DNA of 47,030 bases from a bacterium (GTDB lineage: Bacteria > UBA8248), in NCBI GenBank assembly GCA_030922375.1, contig JAVEPB010000235.1:1-47030 (forward strand), given 5' to 3'. A program made the translations under genes and the position numbers. Numbering within the stretch: the first letter of the stretch is position 1; every line of letters starts with the position of its first letter. The notes under the pieces were generated by a model that was given only the letters and a program-made list of their open reading frames with translations, made no database searches and had not been told where the DNA came from. This document shows, piece after piece, positions 8,184-17,843 of the stretch.

Positions 8184-8505
8184 TAGGGTCACCCGCCGCG
8201 GGCGGGCGGCCATCCACTCTTGGCAGAGGAAACTTTCGCGCCACCTCCGAATGTTCGCGCAATCCAATCGCCTCGCGTTGAACAATCAAGTGGTACCGCG
8301 TTTTTTCGGCCAAATCGAGAGCCCGATGAAGCGCCTCCTTAAGGTCTCTTTTATCCAAAGCGCCTTCGGGGCACCTCTCCCAATCCTCCATGGCCCGCCA
8401 GGCTTCCCTCTGATATCCGGCGAACCGGCGGCCAATTCGCCCCAGCGTATTAGCTATTTCCTCCGCGATATCTTTTTCCACCGGAAGCTGATCGAAATGA
8501 TTCAC
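8122..8505 (-). CDS. Small protein of unknown function (possible CDS)
   Basis: A 127-codon frame starts GTG at 8505 with GAAGG upstream. The first 85 or so residues look like a plausible all-helical protein (DIAEEIANTLGRIGRRFAGYQ, then EALHRALDLAEKTRYHLIVQREAIGL). The last 40 are basic, low in complexity, and overlap the end of mlaC on the other strand by 62 bases. I recognise no family. It fills the gap between mlaC and the MFS gene and is downstream of the latter in the same direction. A spurious frame is possible. Confidence 0.45.
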   Translation of the reverse strand: MNHFDQLPVEKDIAEEIANTLGRIGRRFAGYQREAWRAMEDWERCPEGALDKRDLKEALHRALDLAEKTRYHLIVQREAIGLREHSEVARKFPLPRVDGRPPAAGDPTIPRFSFAGGFLRARRRKIS

Positions 8506-8548
8506 CGCACTCGCCTTCTATTTAAAAACACCTACCCGGTATCTTCTC

Positions 8549-9732
8549 TCAGGCCCTGTTCTCTTTTGGCAATCCAAACGATAAAACCACGCCAATACTC
8601 CCGGTAACGACAATGGCAGCGGGCATAACCGTCAAAATACTCCAAACGTCTCCCAGGGCGCCCACACCGATAGCAATCAAGCTCCCCAGGAACCACACGA
8701 CACCGAGCATCATTGCCGAAACCAGCGCCTTGTGCTCCGGAGCCACCTCCTGGGCGTACGTCACGGAAGCGCCCATCGGAGAATACAAAATCGCCCCGGC
8801 GAGCATCAAGAAAATAGTTTGGAAAGGCTCGGACACCATAAATGTGACCCAGAGCACCGGGATTCCGAATAAAAGCCCTCCGATCATGACCAATCTCCTA
8901 CCCAATCGATCGGAAAGGTGGCCTCCGTAAATCCCTCCAATCGCCGCCGCGAAAAGAAACAGGGTAATGGACCGCCCGCCTGCCCCCACCGATCCCCGGC
9001 GCTCACAACGTAAAGCGGCATGTACGTCGAAACCAGCATCGTCACCGTCGTACGGCATAAATTGACCAGCCACATTATCAGGAGCGGGCGAACAACATCG
9101 GAAAGAGAACTGAGCGTTTCCTGAAAATTCATCGCCAGGGGCGAGGATCTCTTTTCAATTTTCGGGGCTATGAAGAAAAATGGGATTCCAATTACTAAAC
9201 CAAGAAGGCCCCCTATCGGAATCGCATCGAGTCCCCAGGTCGTAACGAGAAAGGTGGAAATCGCCGCGCCGATTCCAACGCCCAGACGGCCACCGGCGAC
9301 ATAAACCGAAACGCCGAGCCCTTTTCGCTTTCCCGATATCTGCGCCGCGATGACCGACGCAACGGGATGAAAGCAGGCCGATCCCCCACCTGCCAGGAAA
9401 ATAAGCAAAAGCATCGAGGAGTAGTTCGGCATGTATACCAAAAGGGTGACGAACGCACCGCCGATGGGACCCAGCGCAACCAGCCATCCCTTCCTGACCC
9501 GGTCCGCGAAATAGCCGAACAGCGGCTGGCCTATGGCCCCGGAGAAGGCGAACATGCTGGCCAAGAGGCCCGCCATGCTTAGGGAAAGATCCATTTCCAC
9601 TACGAGAAGAGGGAGGATCGGTGGAAGAAAACCGAAATACGAGTCGTTTGCGATATGAGCGATTACAAGAGAAAAAATGCCCCGTTTCTGAAACTTCGTG
9701 TTCTCAGGTGCGTCATCAAGCGTTGTAGTCAA
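8549..9732 (-). pseudogene. MFS transporter, fosmidomycin-resistance-like, interrupted by a frameshift
   Basis: Twelve-helix major facilitator resembling the Fsr (fosmidomycin resistance) branch. The N-terminal half (9732 down to about 8990) contains FGFLPPILPLLVVEMDLSLSMAG, FGYFADRVRKGW and SACFHPVASVIAAQISGKRKGLG. The C-terminal half (about 8985 to 8549) is in another frame and contains the second-half motif GGHLSDRLGRR. Joining the frames at the run of five Cs at 8983-8987 restores a continuous protein of about 394 residues. One base appears to be missing there. The start is TTG at 9732 with only a weak ribosome site. Either the gene is inactivated or the base was lost in sequencing or assembly; transport substrate unknown. 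Confidence 0.8.
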
Positions 9733-9784
9733 ATCTCAATCCACCAATCAAAAGCAAAACCCTCCCAATAGGGGAGCGCGGTAA

Positions 9785-12442
9785 TTAGGCCATTTTTTCG
9801 ATAATATCCGGAACCGCCGCCAAGGCTTCGTCCACTTTTTCGACATCGCGGCCACCGGCTTGGGCGAAATCCGGCCGCCCTCCCCCTTTTCCGCCCACCC
9901 TGGTGGCCAAATCCTTCACCAGGTTTCCGGCATGAAACCGTCCCGACAAATCCTTCGTAACACCGGCCGCGATCGAAACCTTACCGTCCGAAGCCGAAAT
10001 GACCACCGCCACACCGCTCTTGAGCTTGCCCTTCGCGGCATCAATCAACTCCCTCAAACTTCCGGGTTCGAGCCCATCCCTTCGAATGGCCAGAACCTTT
10101 ATTCCCCCGATGTCCCGGGCGTCTTTTACAAGATCACCCACCTCGGCGCGGGATTGCTTCTCCCGTATCTGGCGTAATTCCCGCTCCATCGAACGGTTCT
10201 GCTCTATCAACCGCCGGACGCGCTCGGCCTCCTCGGAGGGAGGCGCCTTGGTCATCTCCGCGATCTCGGCGAGAAGACTGTGCTCCCGGCGCACATGCGC
10301 AAAGGCGTTCCCGCCCGTTACCGCCTCGATGCGCCGCACCCCCGAAGCCACACTGCCCTCATGGATAATCGAGAAGAGACCGATATCGCCCGCGGCCCTC
10401 GTGTGCGTTCCCCCGCAAAGCTCCTGGCTGAACTCCCCGACGGAGACCACCCGCACCTCGTCACCATATCGCTCGCCAAAAAGCGCCGTCGCCCCCGACT
10501 CTAGCGCCTTGTCGATGGACATGACCTCGGTGGAGACCGGGGCGTTCTCGCGAATTCGCTCGTTCACGATGTCTTCGATGCGCTCTTTTTCGCGGGGAGT
10601 AATCTGGGCGAAGTGCGTAAAATCAAACCGCAGATGGCCCCGTGAGAGATGAGAGCCGGCCTGCTTGACGTGATCGCCCAGGACCTCCCGGAGGGCGAAC
10701 TGGAGGATATGGGTGGCCGTGTGGTTGAGTTGGAGGTCGCCGCGCCGGCCGTTGTCGATGGCGGCCGTGACCTCCTGGCCGGGCTTGAGCTCGCCACGCT
10801 CGATTCGAACCCTGTGGACATAAACGTCGGTCAATGGCTTTTGCGTATCCAGGACCTCGGCCGATCCATCCGGCCAGCTCAACCTCCCCCGGTCGCTTTC
10901 CTGACCGCCGGACTCAGCGTAAAACGGCGTTCGGCCGAGGACGACCTCCACCTCCACTCCTTCGGAGGCACTCTGCGCCCGGTCATTGTCAATTACGATG
11001 GCCTCGACCTCGGAGCTGGTCTCTTTTTCGGTGTATCCGAGAAACTCGGTCGAGCCGTGGACCTCCCGGATTTCGTGCCATACTGGGGAGACGCCTTCCT
11101 CGCCCGAGCCCTTCCAGTGGGCCCTCGCGCGTTGGCGCTGCTGCTCCATGGCGCTGTCGAAGGCCGCGCCGTCGATCTCGAGGCCGTGGATGGCCGCCGT
11201 CTCCTCGGCCAGGTCGCGGGGATATCCATAGGTGTCGTGCAGGACAAAGACCTCTTCGCCCGGCACCACCGATAACCCAGCCTCCTTCGTCGTTATGCTG
11301 AGTTCGTCCATGCGGGGCTGCCCCTGGCTCAGGGTATGGGCGAAGCGCTCCTCCTCGCCCAGCGTCACGCGGGCGATGTAGTTGAGATTCTCCCGAAGCT
11401 CGGGGAAGGCATCGCCCATCATGTCCGTGACGACACCCGCCGCCCGGTGGAGGAAGGAATCCTCGATTCCGAGCATCCGGCCGTGGCGCATGGCCCGGCG
11501 GGTGATACGGCGGAGAACGAAGCCGCGGCCCTCGTTGCCAGGCAACACGCCGTCGGCGACGAGGAAAGCGACCGAGCGGATGTGGTCCGCGATCACACGG
11601 AAAGATACGTCCGCCGCAGGGTCCGCGCTACGTTCTTCTTTTCCGCCATACGATTTTCCGCATAGCTCCTCGACGTGGTGAATTACCGGCATCAGAAGGT
11701 CCGTGTGAAAATTGCTGTTTTCTCCCTGCAGGACGGCCGCGAGACGCTCAAGCCCCATCCCGGTATCCACCGAGGGCTTGGGCAGCGGATTCATCTTGCC
11801 GGAGCTATCGCGATCGAATTGCATGAAAACGAGATTCCAAAGTTCCAGATACCTGTCTCCGTCTTCGTCCTCCCCGCTGCCCGGAAGGCCTCCCGCGATA
11901 TGATCGCCTTGATCGTAGATTAACTCGGAGCATGGCCCGCAGGGCCCCGTATCCCCCATCGCCCAAAAATTATCTTTTTCGCCGCAACGGATAATGCGCT
12001 CGGCGGGGACACCGACAAGTCGCTGCCACAACTCCCCGGCCTCATCATCCTCGTCGTAGATGGTGATCCAAATCCGATCTCCTTCAAGCCCGGCCCTGTC
12101 CACGAAGAATTCCCACGCGAATTCAATCGCATTTTCCTTGAAGTAATCGCCGAAAGAAAAATTCCCCAACATCTCGAAAAACGTATGGTGACGGGCGGTT
12201 CTGCCGACATTTTCCAGATCGTTATGCTTGCCGCTGACCCTGAGACATTTCTGGGAGCTGGTCGCCCGTAGATAATCCCGGCGCTCGAGGCCCGTAAACG
12301 TGTCCTTGAATTGAACCATTCCCGCATTGGTGAAAAGGAGGGTCGGATCGTTGAGGGGCACCAAGGGAGAACTGCGAACGATCCGGTGGTCCTTTTCGGA
12401 GAAATATTCCAAAAACATCCTCCGGATTTCGTTTCCGGTCAT
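9785..12442 (-). CDS. alaS: Alanyl-tRNA synthetase
   Basis: Charges tRNA-Ala with alanine and edits mischarged Ser or Gly. The 885-residue product is full length. The class II catalytic core begins at EIRRMFLEYFSEKDHRIVRSS and contains FTNAGMVQFKD. The editing domain has the zinc-type motifs HTATHILQFAL and ELCGGTHTR, followed by the C-Ala region with DGKVSIAAGVTKDL and GKGGGRPDFAQAGG. ATG at 12442 is preferred because AAGGGG lies about 9 bases upstream, whereas an in-frame TTG at 12451 abuts it. It sits between the secreted protein gene and the MFS gene, all minus strand. Confidence 0.97.
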   Translation of the reverse strand: MTGNEIRRMFLEYFSEKDHRIVRSSPLVPLNDPTLLFTNAGMVQFKDTFTGLERRDYLRATSSQKCLRVSGKHNDLENVGRTARHHTFFEMLGNFSFGDYFKENAIEFAWEFFVDRAGLEGDRIWITIYDEDDEAGELWQRLVGVPAERIIRCGEKDNFWAMGDTGPCGPCSELIYDQGDHIAGGLPGSGEDEDGDRYLELWNLVFMQFDRDSSGKMNPLPKPSVDTGMGLERLAAVLQGENSNFHTDLLMPVIHHVEELCGKSYGGKEERSADPAADVSFRVIADHIRSVAFLVADGVLPGNEGRGFVLRRITRRAMRHGRMLGIEDSFLHRAAGVVTDMMGDAFPELRENLNYIARVTLGEEERFAHTLSQGQPRMDELSITTKEAGLSVVPGEEVFVLHDTYGYPRDLAEETAAIHGLEIDGAAFDSAMEQQRQRARAHWKGSGEEGVSPVWHEIREVHGSTEFLGYTEKETSSEVEAIVIDNDRAQSASEGVEVEVVLGRTPFYAESGGQESDRGRLSWPDGSAEVLDTQKPLTDVYVHRVRIERGELKPGQEVTAAIDNGRRGDLQLNHTATHILQFALREVLGDHVKQAGSHLSRGHLRFDFTHFAQITPREKERIEDIVNERIRENAPVSTEVMSIDKALESGATALFGERYGDEVRVVSVGEFSQELCGGTHTRAAGDIGLFSIIHEGSVASGVRRIEAVTGGNAFAHVRREHSLLAEIAEMTKAPPSEEAERVRRLIEQNRSMERELRQIREKQSRAEVGDLVKDARDIGGIKVLAIRRDGLEPGSLRELIDAAKGKLKSGVAVVISASDGKVSIAAGVTKDLSGRFHAGNLVKDLATRVGGKGGGRPDFAQAGGRDVEKVDEALAAVPDIIEKMA

Positions 12443-12488
12443 TATCGGCAACCCCTTCCCGGATTTTCAGCAAACATCGCACCCGCCA

Positions 12489-12977
12489 TTAATTTTTCCG
12501 CTTAGTGCGGTTTTTCTTTTCAGGCCGCGACACTTCCGTATCTTCCACGATAATTCTCTCGCCGCCCAAATCGATGACCCGCTTACCGCGGCGGAGAATC
12601 ACCTTATCCTGAAACGCGCCTCCGTAAACGATTACCTCATCCTTCGCGCTCAAGACCTCGACGGATTCCGGGTTTTCGTTCAGGACCTCGGCTTTCGGCT
12701 CCGGCATTTCCTTGTAAATTTCAATGCAGGCCCCCTTCCCTTTTGAATTCGTGGACCGGATATCCCAACCCGGCATGATAAAATCGGGGCCCCGCTTCCG
12801 GTTACGTTCATCCATATAACGAATCCGCAAGCCCTCCGGTGTCCGGTCGGTACGGATCCCGCCTTCGGGGTTGCACAGGTGAAGATGAGGAGCCTTCTGG
12901 GCCGCTATTAGCTCCGGCGCCATCAGCACCCCGAAAACCATTGCAACGAGAGCGATCAAGGCCACGAACCCTCTCAT
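12489..12977 (-). CDS. Small secreted protein of unknown function
   Basis: I recognise no family. The 162-residue product begins with a signal peptide (FVALIALVAMVFGVLMA, likely cleavage near ELIAAQKA). A cysteine-containing segment (HLHLCNPEGGIRTDRTPEG) and a predicted beta-rich part (EVIVYGGAFQDKVILRRGKRVIDLGGERIIVED) follow, then a lysine- and arginine-rich tail. ATG at 12977 is chosen because AGGAG lies 5 bases upstream. It is 46 bases from alaS and 8 bases from the methylmalonyl-CoA mutase gene on the same strand, so cotranscription is likely. Confidence 0.7.
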   Translation of the reverse strand: MRGFVALIALVAMVFGVLMAPELIAAQKAPHLHLCNPEGGIRTDRTPEGLRIRYMDERNRKRGPDFIMPGWDIRSTNSKGKGACIEIYKEMPEPKAEVLNENPESVEVLSAKDEVIVYGGAFQDKVILRRGKRVIDLGGERIIVEDTEVSRPEKKNRTKRKN

Positions 12978-12985
12978 ACGCACTC

Positions 12986-14644
12986 CTAAATTTCCACTTT
13001 TTCCCTGTAAACACCGAACACCGAGCGCAAGACATCGGCAATTTCACCCACCGTAGCGTATACCCTTACCGCCTCGAGTATGGCCGGGAGTAAATTCCCC
13101 TCCCCGCGCGCCGCATCGCGAACGGCCTCCAGACTGGCCGAGACGGCGCTTGAATTCCGCTTATTGCGAAGAGCCTCAAGCCGCCTCCTTTGCTCTTGTT
13201 CAACTTCGGGGCGGACATGGAGGGTGGAGATAGATATATCCTCCTCGCCCGGATACCGGTTCACGCCCACGACCACATTCCTTCCCTCATCCACGGCACG
13301 CTGGGCCAGGTAGGCGCTCTCCTGGATTTGGCGCTGCACCCAGCCCTTTTCGATGGCTTGCAGCATGCCTCCCATTTCATCGATCCGGGAGATGATATCC
13401 ATCGCCTCTCGTTCGATTTCATTAGTCAGCGATTCAATGGCATATGACCCGGCGCAGGGATCCACCGTTTCGGTCAAATTGCTCTCGTCGGCGATAATCT
13501 GCTGGGTCCTGAGAGCGAGCCTGACGGACTCCTCGGTGGGAAGGGCGAGCGCTTCGTCCATCGAGTTCGTATGCAGCGATTGCGCCCCGCCCAGGACCGC
13601 CGCCATGGCTTGAATTGACACGCGGACGACATTGTTCCGGGGCTGTTGGGCCGTGAGTGAACTTCCCGCCGTCTGCGCGTGAAACCGGAGCATACAGGCC
13701 TTATCGGACTTCGCTCCGAACCGCTCCCGCATGATTCTCGCCCATAGCCGCCGGGCGGCGCGGAACTTGGCGATCTCTTCGAGGAAATTGTTATGCACAT
13801 TGAAAAAGAAAGAAATCTGGCCGCCAATTTCATCGACATCGAGACCCGAGTCCACGACCGCCTGCACATAGGAGACGCCGTTGGCCAGGGTGAACGCTGT
13901 CTCCTGGACCGCTGTCGATCCCGCTTCCCTTATATGATAGCCGCTAACCGATATCGCATTCCATTTGGGAAGGCGGTCCCGGCAGAACGCAATGGTGTCG
14001 GTGATGAGACGAATACTCGACGAGGGAGGAAAGATATAGGTTCCCCGGGCGACGTACTCCTTGAGAATATCGTTTTGGATAGTCCCCCTAAGAGCACCGG
14101 CGGGAGTTCCCCTTTTCTCCGCGACCGCCAGGTAGAGGCACAACAGAATCGGCGCCGTGGCGTTTATGGTCATCGATGTGGATATTTTATCGAGCGGCAA
14201 CCCCTCAAGGAGGGATTCCATGTCCTCGAGCGAGCAGATGGACACGCCAACCTTGCCCACCTCTCCATAGGAAAGGGAGTGATCGGCGTCAAACCCGATT
14301 TGAGTAGGCAAATCGAAGGCCACCGACAGCCCCATCTGCCCCTGGGAGAGCAGATAATGAAACCGCTTGTTGGATTCCTGTGCCGTGCCGAAACCGGCGT
14401 ACTGCCGCATGGTCCAATAACGCCGCCGGTACATCTCGGGGTAAATTCCCCGGACGAACGGAAAGGCGCCGGGCGCTTCGTCACCGGCGCAGGCATCCGC
14501 GGAAATATCCGCCGGGCCGTAAAACGGTTTCATGGAAAATTCCGGCGAGAAGGATATTCCGTCCCACTTCTCCGGCCCATGAGTTTCAGCCGCAGCGTTC
14601 CCCCTCCAAGGGCGATCTCGTTGACTTGCGCTCGGCTCAACCAC
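12986..14644 (-). CDS. Methylmalonyl-CoA mutase large (substrate-binding) subunit
   Basis: Adenosylcobalamin-dependent acyl-CoA mutase subunit of 552 residues, consisting only of the substrate-binding barrel and lacking the C-terminal B12-binding domain. It therefore needs a separate small subunit. The sequence [23 protein letters not shown] and [15 protein letters not shown] matches the two-subunit (archaeal/clostridial-like) branch. Y82 (RQYAGF), R212 (SSIRLI) and H237 (SGYHIREAG) correspond to the Tyr89/Arg207/His244 set of the classical methylmalonyl enzyme, so methylmalonyl-CoA is the likelier substrate than isobutyryl-CoA. The GTG start at 14644 lacks a strong ribosome site. The B12 subunit and the MeaB chaperone are not in this window. 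Confidence 0.9.
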   Translation of the reverse strand: MVEPSASQRDRPWRGNAAAETHGPEKWDGISFSPEFSMKPFYGPADISADACAGDEAPGAFPFVRGIYPEMYRRRYWTMRQYAGFGTAQESNKRFHYLLSQGQMGLSVAFDLPTQIGFDADHSLSYGEVGKVGVSICSLEDMESLLEGLPLDKISTSMTINATAPILLCLYLAVAEKRGTPAGALRGTIQNDILKEYVARGTYIFPPSSSIRLITDTIAFCRDRLPKWNAISVSGYHIREAGSTAVQETAFTLANGVSYVQAVVDSGLDVDEIGGQISFFFNVHNNFLEEIAKFRAARRLWARIMRERFGAKSDKACMLRFHAQTAGSSLTAQQPRNNVVRVSIQAMAAVLGGAQSLHTNSMDEALALPTEESVRLALRTQQIIADESNLTETVDPCAGSYAIESLTNEIEREAMDIISRIDEMGGMLQAIEKGWVQRQIQESAYLAQRAVDEGRNVVVGVNRYPGEEDISISTLHVRPEVEQEQRRRLEALRNKRNSSAVSASLEAVRDAARGEGNLLPAILEAVRVYATVGEIADVLRSVFGVYREKVEI

Positions 14645-14700
14645 AACGCCACCTTCTGACTGGATTCACCCGAAAAACCGCGGAAATCGCATTATGTTGC

Positions 14701-14727
14701 TTCCAGGAAAGAAATTTCCCCCTGGAA
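14701..14727. promoter_or_regulatory. Nested inverted repeat between the mutase and LON-domain genes
   Basis: Outer arms TTCCAGG (14701-14707) and CCTGGAA (14721-14727) are perfect, and an inner pair GGAAA/TTTCC lies within. Its position upstream of both divergent genes suggests a regulator-binding site. No T-run in either direction makes a terminator unlikely. Confidence 0.4.
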
Positions 14728-14787
14728 AAAATATCACACTCCCCCACCCCCTGCCAGTTCCGGAGGGGGCGGAAGTCAAAAAACAAT

Positions 14788-14815
14788 TTAAAATTCAATG
14801 GGTTCGGGATAAAAT
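14788..14815 (+). promoter_or_regulatory. Candidate promoter giving a leaderless transcript of the LON-domain gene
   Basis: TTTAAA (14788-14793), a 16-base spacer and TAAAAT (14810-14815, 5 of 6) would start transcription at about 14822, the A of the start codon. No ribosome-binding site precedes that codon. Confidence 0.35.
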
Positions 14816-14821
14816 ACCCCC

Positions 14822-15433
14822 ATGGACGCCAATTATTTTCCACTATTTCCGTTGCGAGTCGTACTCCTGCCTGATGAGTTCCTTCCCCTTCATATTTTTG
14901 AGGAGCGCTACAAGCTGATGATCGGACAATGCCGCGAGGAAGATCGCCCCTTCGGCGTTGTGCTCGCCGATGAGAAAGGCGTTCGAAAGATCGGCTGCTC
15001 GGCGCGAATCGTCAAAGTCATGGAGGAATACCCGGACGGCCGAATGAATATTCTCACACAGGGAGAGGACCGGTTCCGAATTCTCCACACCTACGACGAT
15101 CGGCCCTACCTGACAGCCGATATTGAATTTGTCGATGACCGGCCGGAGGATCCCCCTCCCGCCATATTGATGAAAAAAATTCTGGCCTTTCTGCCGGAAC
15201 ACCGAAAAGATGCGGGCCCAATTTCAGATGACATTCGCAACGACCCGAAGAGATTGTCTTTTTGGGCCGGGGCTTCACTGCGCCCTGAACTGGAGGATAA
15301 ACAACTCCTCCTCGAATCGGAATCCACGAGCGAACGACTGACCGAACTCATCCGAATTATCGAAGAAACACGAAAAAAGGAAAAACGGATGGACCGACTC
15401 AGGCAGCTCTCACCGAAAAACGGTCATCCCTGA
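14822..15433 (+). CDS. LON peptidase substrate-binding domain protein
   Basis: Stand-alone Lon N-terminal (PUA-like substrate-binding) domain without ATPase or protease parts. The 203-residue product begins FPLFPLRVVLLPDEFLPLHIFEERYKLMI. It contains GVVLADEKGVRKIGCSARIVKV and DGRMNILTQGEDRFRI, diagnostic of the family. A charged helical tail follows from about residue 140. Function is not established for most family members; it may recognise substrates or act as an adaptor. It is a single gene, divergent from the mutase and convergent with ymdB 26 bases away. The complete Lon is encoded at 26810-29338. Confidence 0.88.
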   Translation: MDANYFPLFPLRVVLLPDEFLPLHIFEERYKLMIGQCREEDRPFGVVLADEKGVRKIGCSARIVKVMEEYPDGRMNILTQGEDRFRILHTYDDRPYLTADIEFVDDRPEDPPPAILMKKILAFLPEHRKDAGPISDDIRNDPKRLSFWAGASLRPELEDKQLLLESESTSERLTELIRIIEETRKKEKRMDRLRQLSPKNGHP

Positions 15434-15459
15434 TTTTGATTTTATAGACCGGCATTTTT

Positions 15460-16245
15460 TCAGGAATCAGTTTCCTGAATCGAAATTCTTTCGATGGATA
15501 GCGCGTGCCCGTTTTCGGGATTTATTTCCACAACAACTCCGTTGATCTGGCCTTTTCCTCCGGAAACCTCGAACCGGCAGGGGACGCCCGTAAGAAATTT
15601 TCCGACGGCGAGCGAGATTTTGATGCCAATGACCGAATCGACGGGACCCGTCATGCCAGCATCGGAAAGATAGGCCGTGCCACCCGGAAGCACCCTTTCG
15701 TCCGCCGTCTGGATGTGGGTATGCGTTCCTACAACCGCGCTGACCCTGCCGTCCAGATGCCATCCCAACGCGACTTTTTCACTCGTGGCCTCGGCATGAA
15801 AATCGACAAATATCATCCGTATATCGGAATCGAGCTCGTCAATCAGCCTGTCGGCCTCCCGAAACGGGCATTCCACCGGAGGCATGAAGACACGCCCCAT
15901 CAGGTTAATGACCGCCACGGGACCTTCGGGCGCCTTGACCACGAAAAGACCCGCTCCCGGCGTACTCGAAGGATAATTCGAGGGCCGAAGGAGACGGGGC
16001 TCGCGGAGCATGAATTCCCTGGCTTCCTTCCGGTTCCAGATGTGATTTCCCGATGTGAGAACGTCCGCCCCGGACTGAAAAAACTCCTCTGCATTTTCAA
16101 TTGATATGCCGAATCCGCCCGCGGCGTTTTCTCCGTTGACGATGCACAGGCTCGTCCGATGCTCCTCGATAAGCGCCGGAAGGTGGGCCGCCAACATCCT
16201 CCGGCCCACTTTGCCCGTTATGTCTCCGATGAAAAGAATTTTCAT
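15460..16245 (-). CDS. ymdB: YmdB-type metallophosphoesterase (TIGR00282 family)
   Basis: Calcineurin-like metallophosphoesterase of 261 residues. Metal-binding motifs are FIGDITGKVGRR, VNGENAAGG, SGNHIW and the paired histidines in FVDFHAEATSEKVALGW and VGTHTHIQTADE. LSDAGMTGP closes the core. Bacillus YmdB hydrolyses 2',3'-cyclic nucleotides and affects cell differentiation. Here it is 7 bases downstream of rny, the usual pairing. Confidence 0.92.
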   Translation of the reverse strand: MKILFIGDITGKVGRRMLAAHLPALIEEHRTSLCIVNGENAAGGFGISIENAEEFFQSGADVLTSGNHIWNRKEAREFMLREPRLLRPSNYPSSTPGAGLFVVKAPEGPVAVINLMGRVFMPPVECPFREADRLIDELDSDIRMIFVDFHAEATSEKVALGWHLDGRVSAVVGTHTHIQTADERVLPGGTAYLSDAGMTGPVDSVIGIKISLAVGKFLTGVPCRFEVSGGKGQINGVVVEINPENGHALSIERISIQETDS

Positions 16246-16252
16246 GTCTGAC

Positions 16253-17833
16253 TTACCGTGCCGTTGCGGTGTGGCGAGTCTCCCGAATCACCGTAACCAG
16301 AATTTCGCCCGGATATGTCCTTTCCTCCTCGATACGCTTGGCGATATCCCGCGCCAGGAAAGAAGCCTGGGCATCGGTGATCTCATCCGGCGTAACGGCC
16401 ACCCGAATCTCCCGCCCCGCCTGGATGGCATAGCATTTTTCAACACCCTTAAAGGATTCAGCGATGCTCTCAAGCGCTTCGAGCCGCTTGATATAACTTT
16501 GGACCATTTCCCTCCGGGCGCCGGGTCGAGCCGCGGAAAGCGTATCCGCCGCCTTCACCAGGACCGATTCGATACAGTTCGACTCCTCATCCTCATGGTG
16601 AGAGGCAATGGCGTTAATCACCTCGGGCGTCTCGTTGTAGCGCTTGCAGATATCAATTCCTATCTGGACATGAGAACCCTCGATTTCATGGGTGGACGCC
16701 TTGCCGATATCGTGGAGCAGACCGGCCCGCTTCGCCATCGTCGGATCGATTCGCAGTTCGGATGCAAGCATTCCGGATAAATGCGCCACCTCAAGGGAAT
16801 GCTTCAGGGCGTTTTGGCGGTAACTGGTCCGGTAATGAAGGCGCCCCACCAGTCTCACGAGATCCGGGTGGATTCCCTCCAATCCCATCTCGAAGACGGC
16901 TTGCTCTCCCGCTTCCCTGATCCTGTTTTCGATTTCCTTCTTATTTTTCTTGACGACATCCTCTATCCGGCCCGGATGGATTCTCCCGTCCAGGATCAGG
17001 GACTCCAGTGAAAGCCTCGCCGTTTCCCGGCGAACGTTGTCAAAACAGGAAATTACAACCGCCTCGGGCGTATCGTCGATAATAACGTCTACGCCGGTGG
17101 CCATCTCGAGCGCCCTGATATTGCGGCCCTCCCGGCCGATGATCCGGCCCTTCATTTCGTCGGAGGGAAGGTCCACCACGCTCACCACGCTCTCGGCGAT
17201 GTGATCGTTGGAATACCGCTCGACGGCCAGCGCCACGGCTTTTACGGCATCGCTCTGGACATTTTCCTTGGCCTTTTGCTCCATGCGCTGAATCTCGGCA
17301 GCGACATCTTGCCTGGCCTCCTCGAGAAACTTGTCCATGAGCTCTTTTTTGGCTGATTCCGAGGTCATTCCGGCGACTTCCTCAAGCTTGCGGACCGCCT
17401 CGTCCTGAAGCTCTTTATACCGCTCCTCTTCTTTCTTAATCTTTTCTTCTCTTTCACCCAGGCGCTCCTCGCGCCGCTCCAGAGCGCCTTCCTTCGAATC
17501 GAGCGATTCCCTGCGCTTATCGAGGGTCTCCTCCCGCTGGTTGATGCGTTGCTCTACCCTTTGCACTTCCTCCATCCGGGATTCGTTCTGGCGCTCCAAA
17601 TCCTCCCGCTGCCGGATCAGTTCGGCTTTTTGCGCGACTTCGGCTTCCTTCAGGCCGCGAGCCAATTCTTTTTCGGATGCGGCTTCGATTTGCCTGATTT
17701 GCTCATCAAACTCGGATTGGGTCCGGGCGATTTCCGCGGCTGCTCTTTTCTTCACAAAAAAGAACACAACCAGGGCCGCTATTACTGCTCCAACAGCTCC
17801 CGCTGTGAGTTCCACTATCGAAATGGCGTTCAT
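16253..17833 (-). CDS. rny: Ribonuclease Y
   Basis: Membrane-anchored endoribonuclease that initiates mRNA decay. In the 526-residue product, residues about 5-25 form the anchor ([21 protein letters not shown]). A long charged coiled coil follows to about 190, then a KH domain ([30 protein letters not shown]). The HD domain carries [20 protein letters not shown]. The start is set at ATG 17833, giving MNAISIVEL and an AGGAG 7 bases upstream; the frame is open for 20 more codons. It follows fthC by 10 bases. Confidence 0.95.
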   Translation of the reverse strand: MNAISIVELTAGAVGAVIAALVVFFFVKKRAAAEIARTQSEFDEQIRQIEAASEKELARGLKEAEVAQKAELIRQREDLERQNESRMEEVQRVEQRINQREETLDKRRESLDSKEGALERREERLGEREEKIKKEEERYKELQDEAVRKLEEVAGMTSESAKKELMDKFLEEARQDVAAEIQRMEQKAKENVQSDAVKAVALAVERYSNDHIAESVVSVVDLPSDEMKGRIIGREGRNIRALEMATGVDVIIDDTPEAVVISCFDNVRRETARLSLESLILDGRIHPGRIEDVVKKNKKEIENRIREAGEQAVFEMGLEGIHPDLVRLVGRLHYRTSYRQNALKHSLEVAHLSGMLASELRIDPTMAKRAGLLHDIGKASTHEIEGSHVQIGIDICKRYNETPEVINAIASHHEDEESNCIESVLVKAADTLSAARPGARREMVQSYIKRLEALESIAESFKGVEKCYAIQAGREIRVAVTPDEITDAQASFLARDIAKRIEEERTYPGEILVTVIRETRHTATAR

Positions 17834-17843
17834 TGAAGTACTC

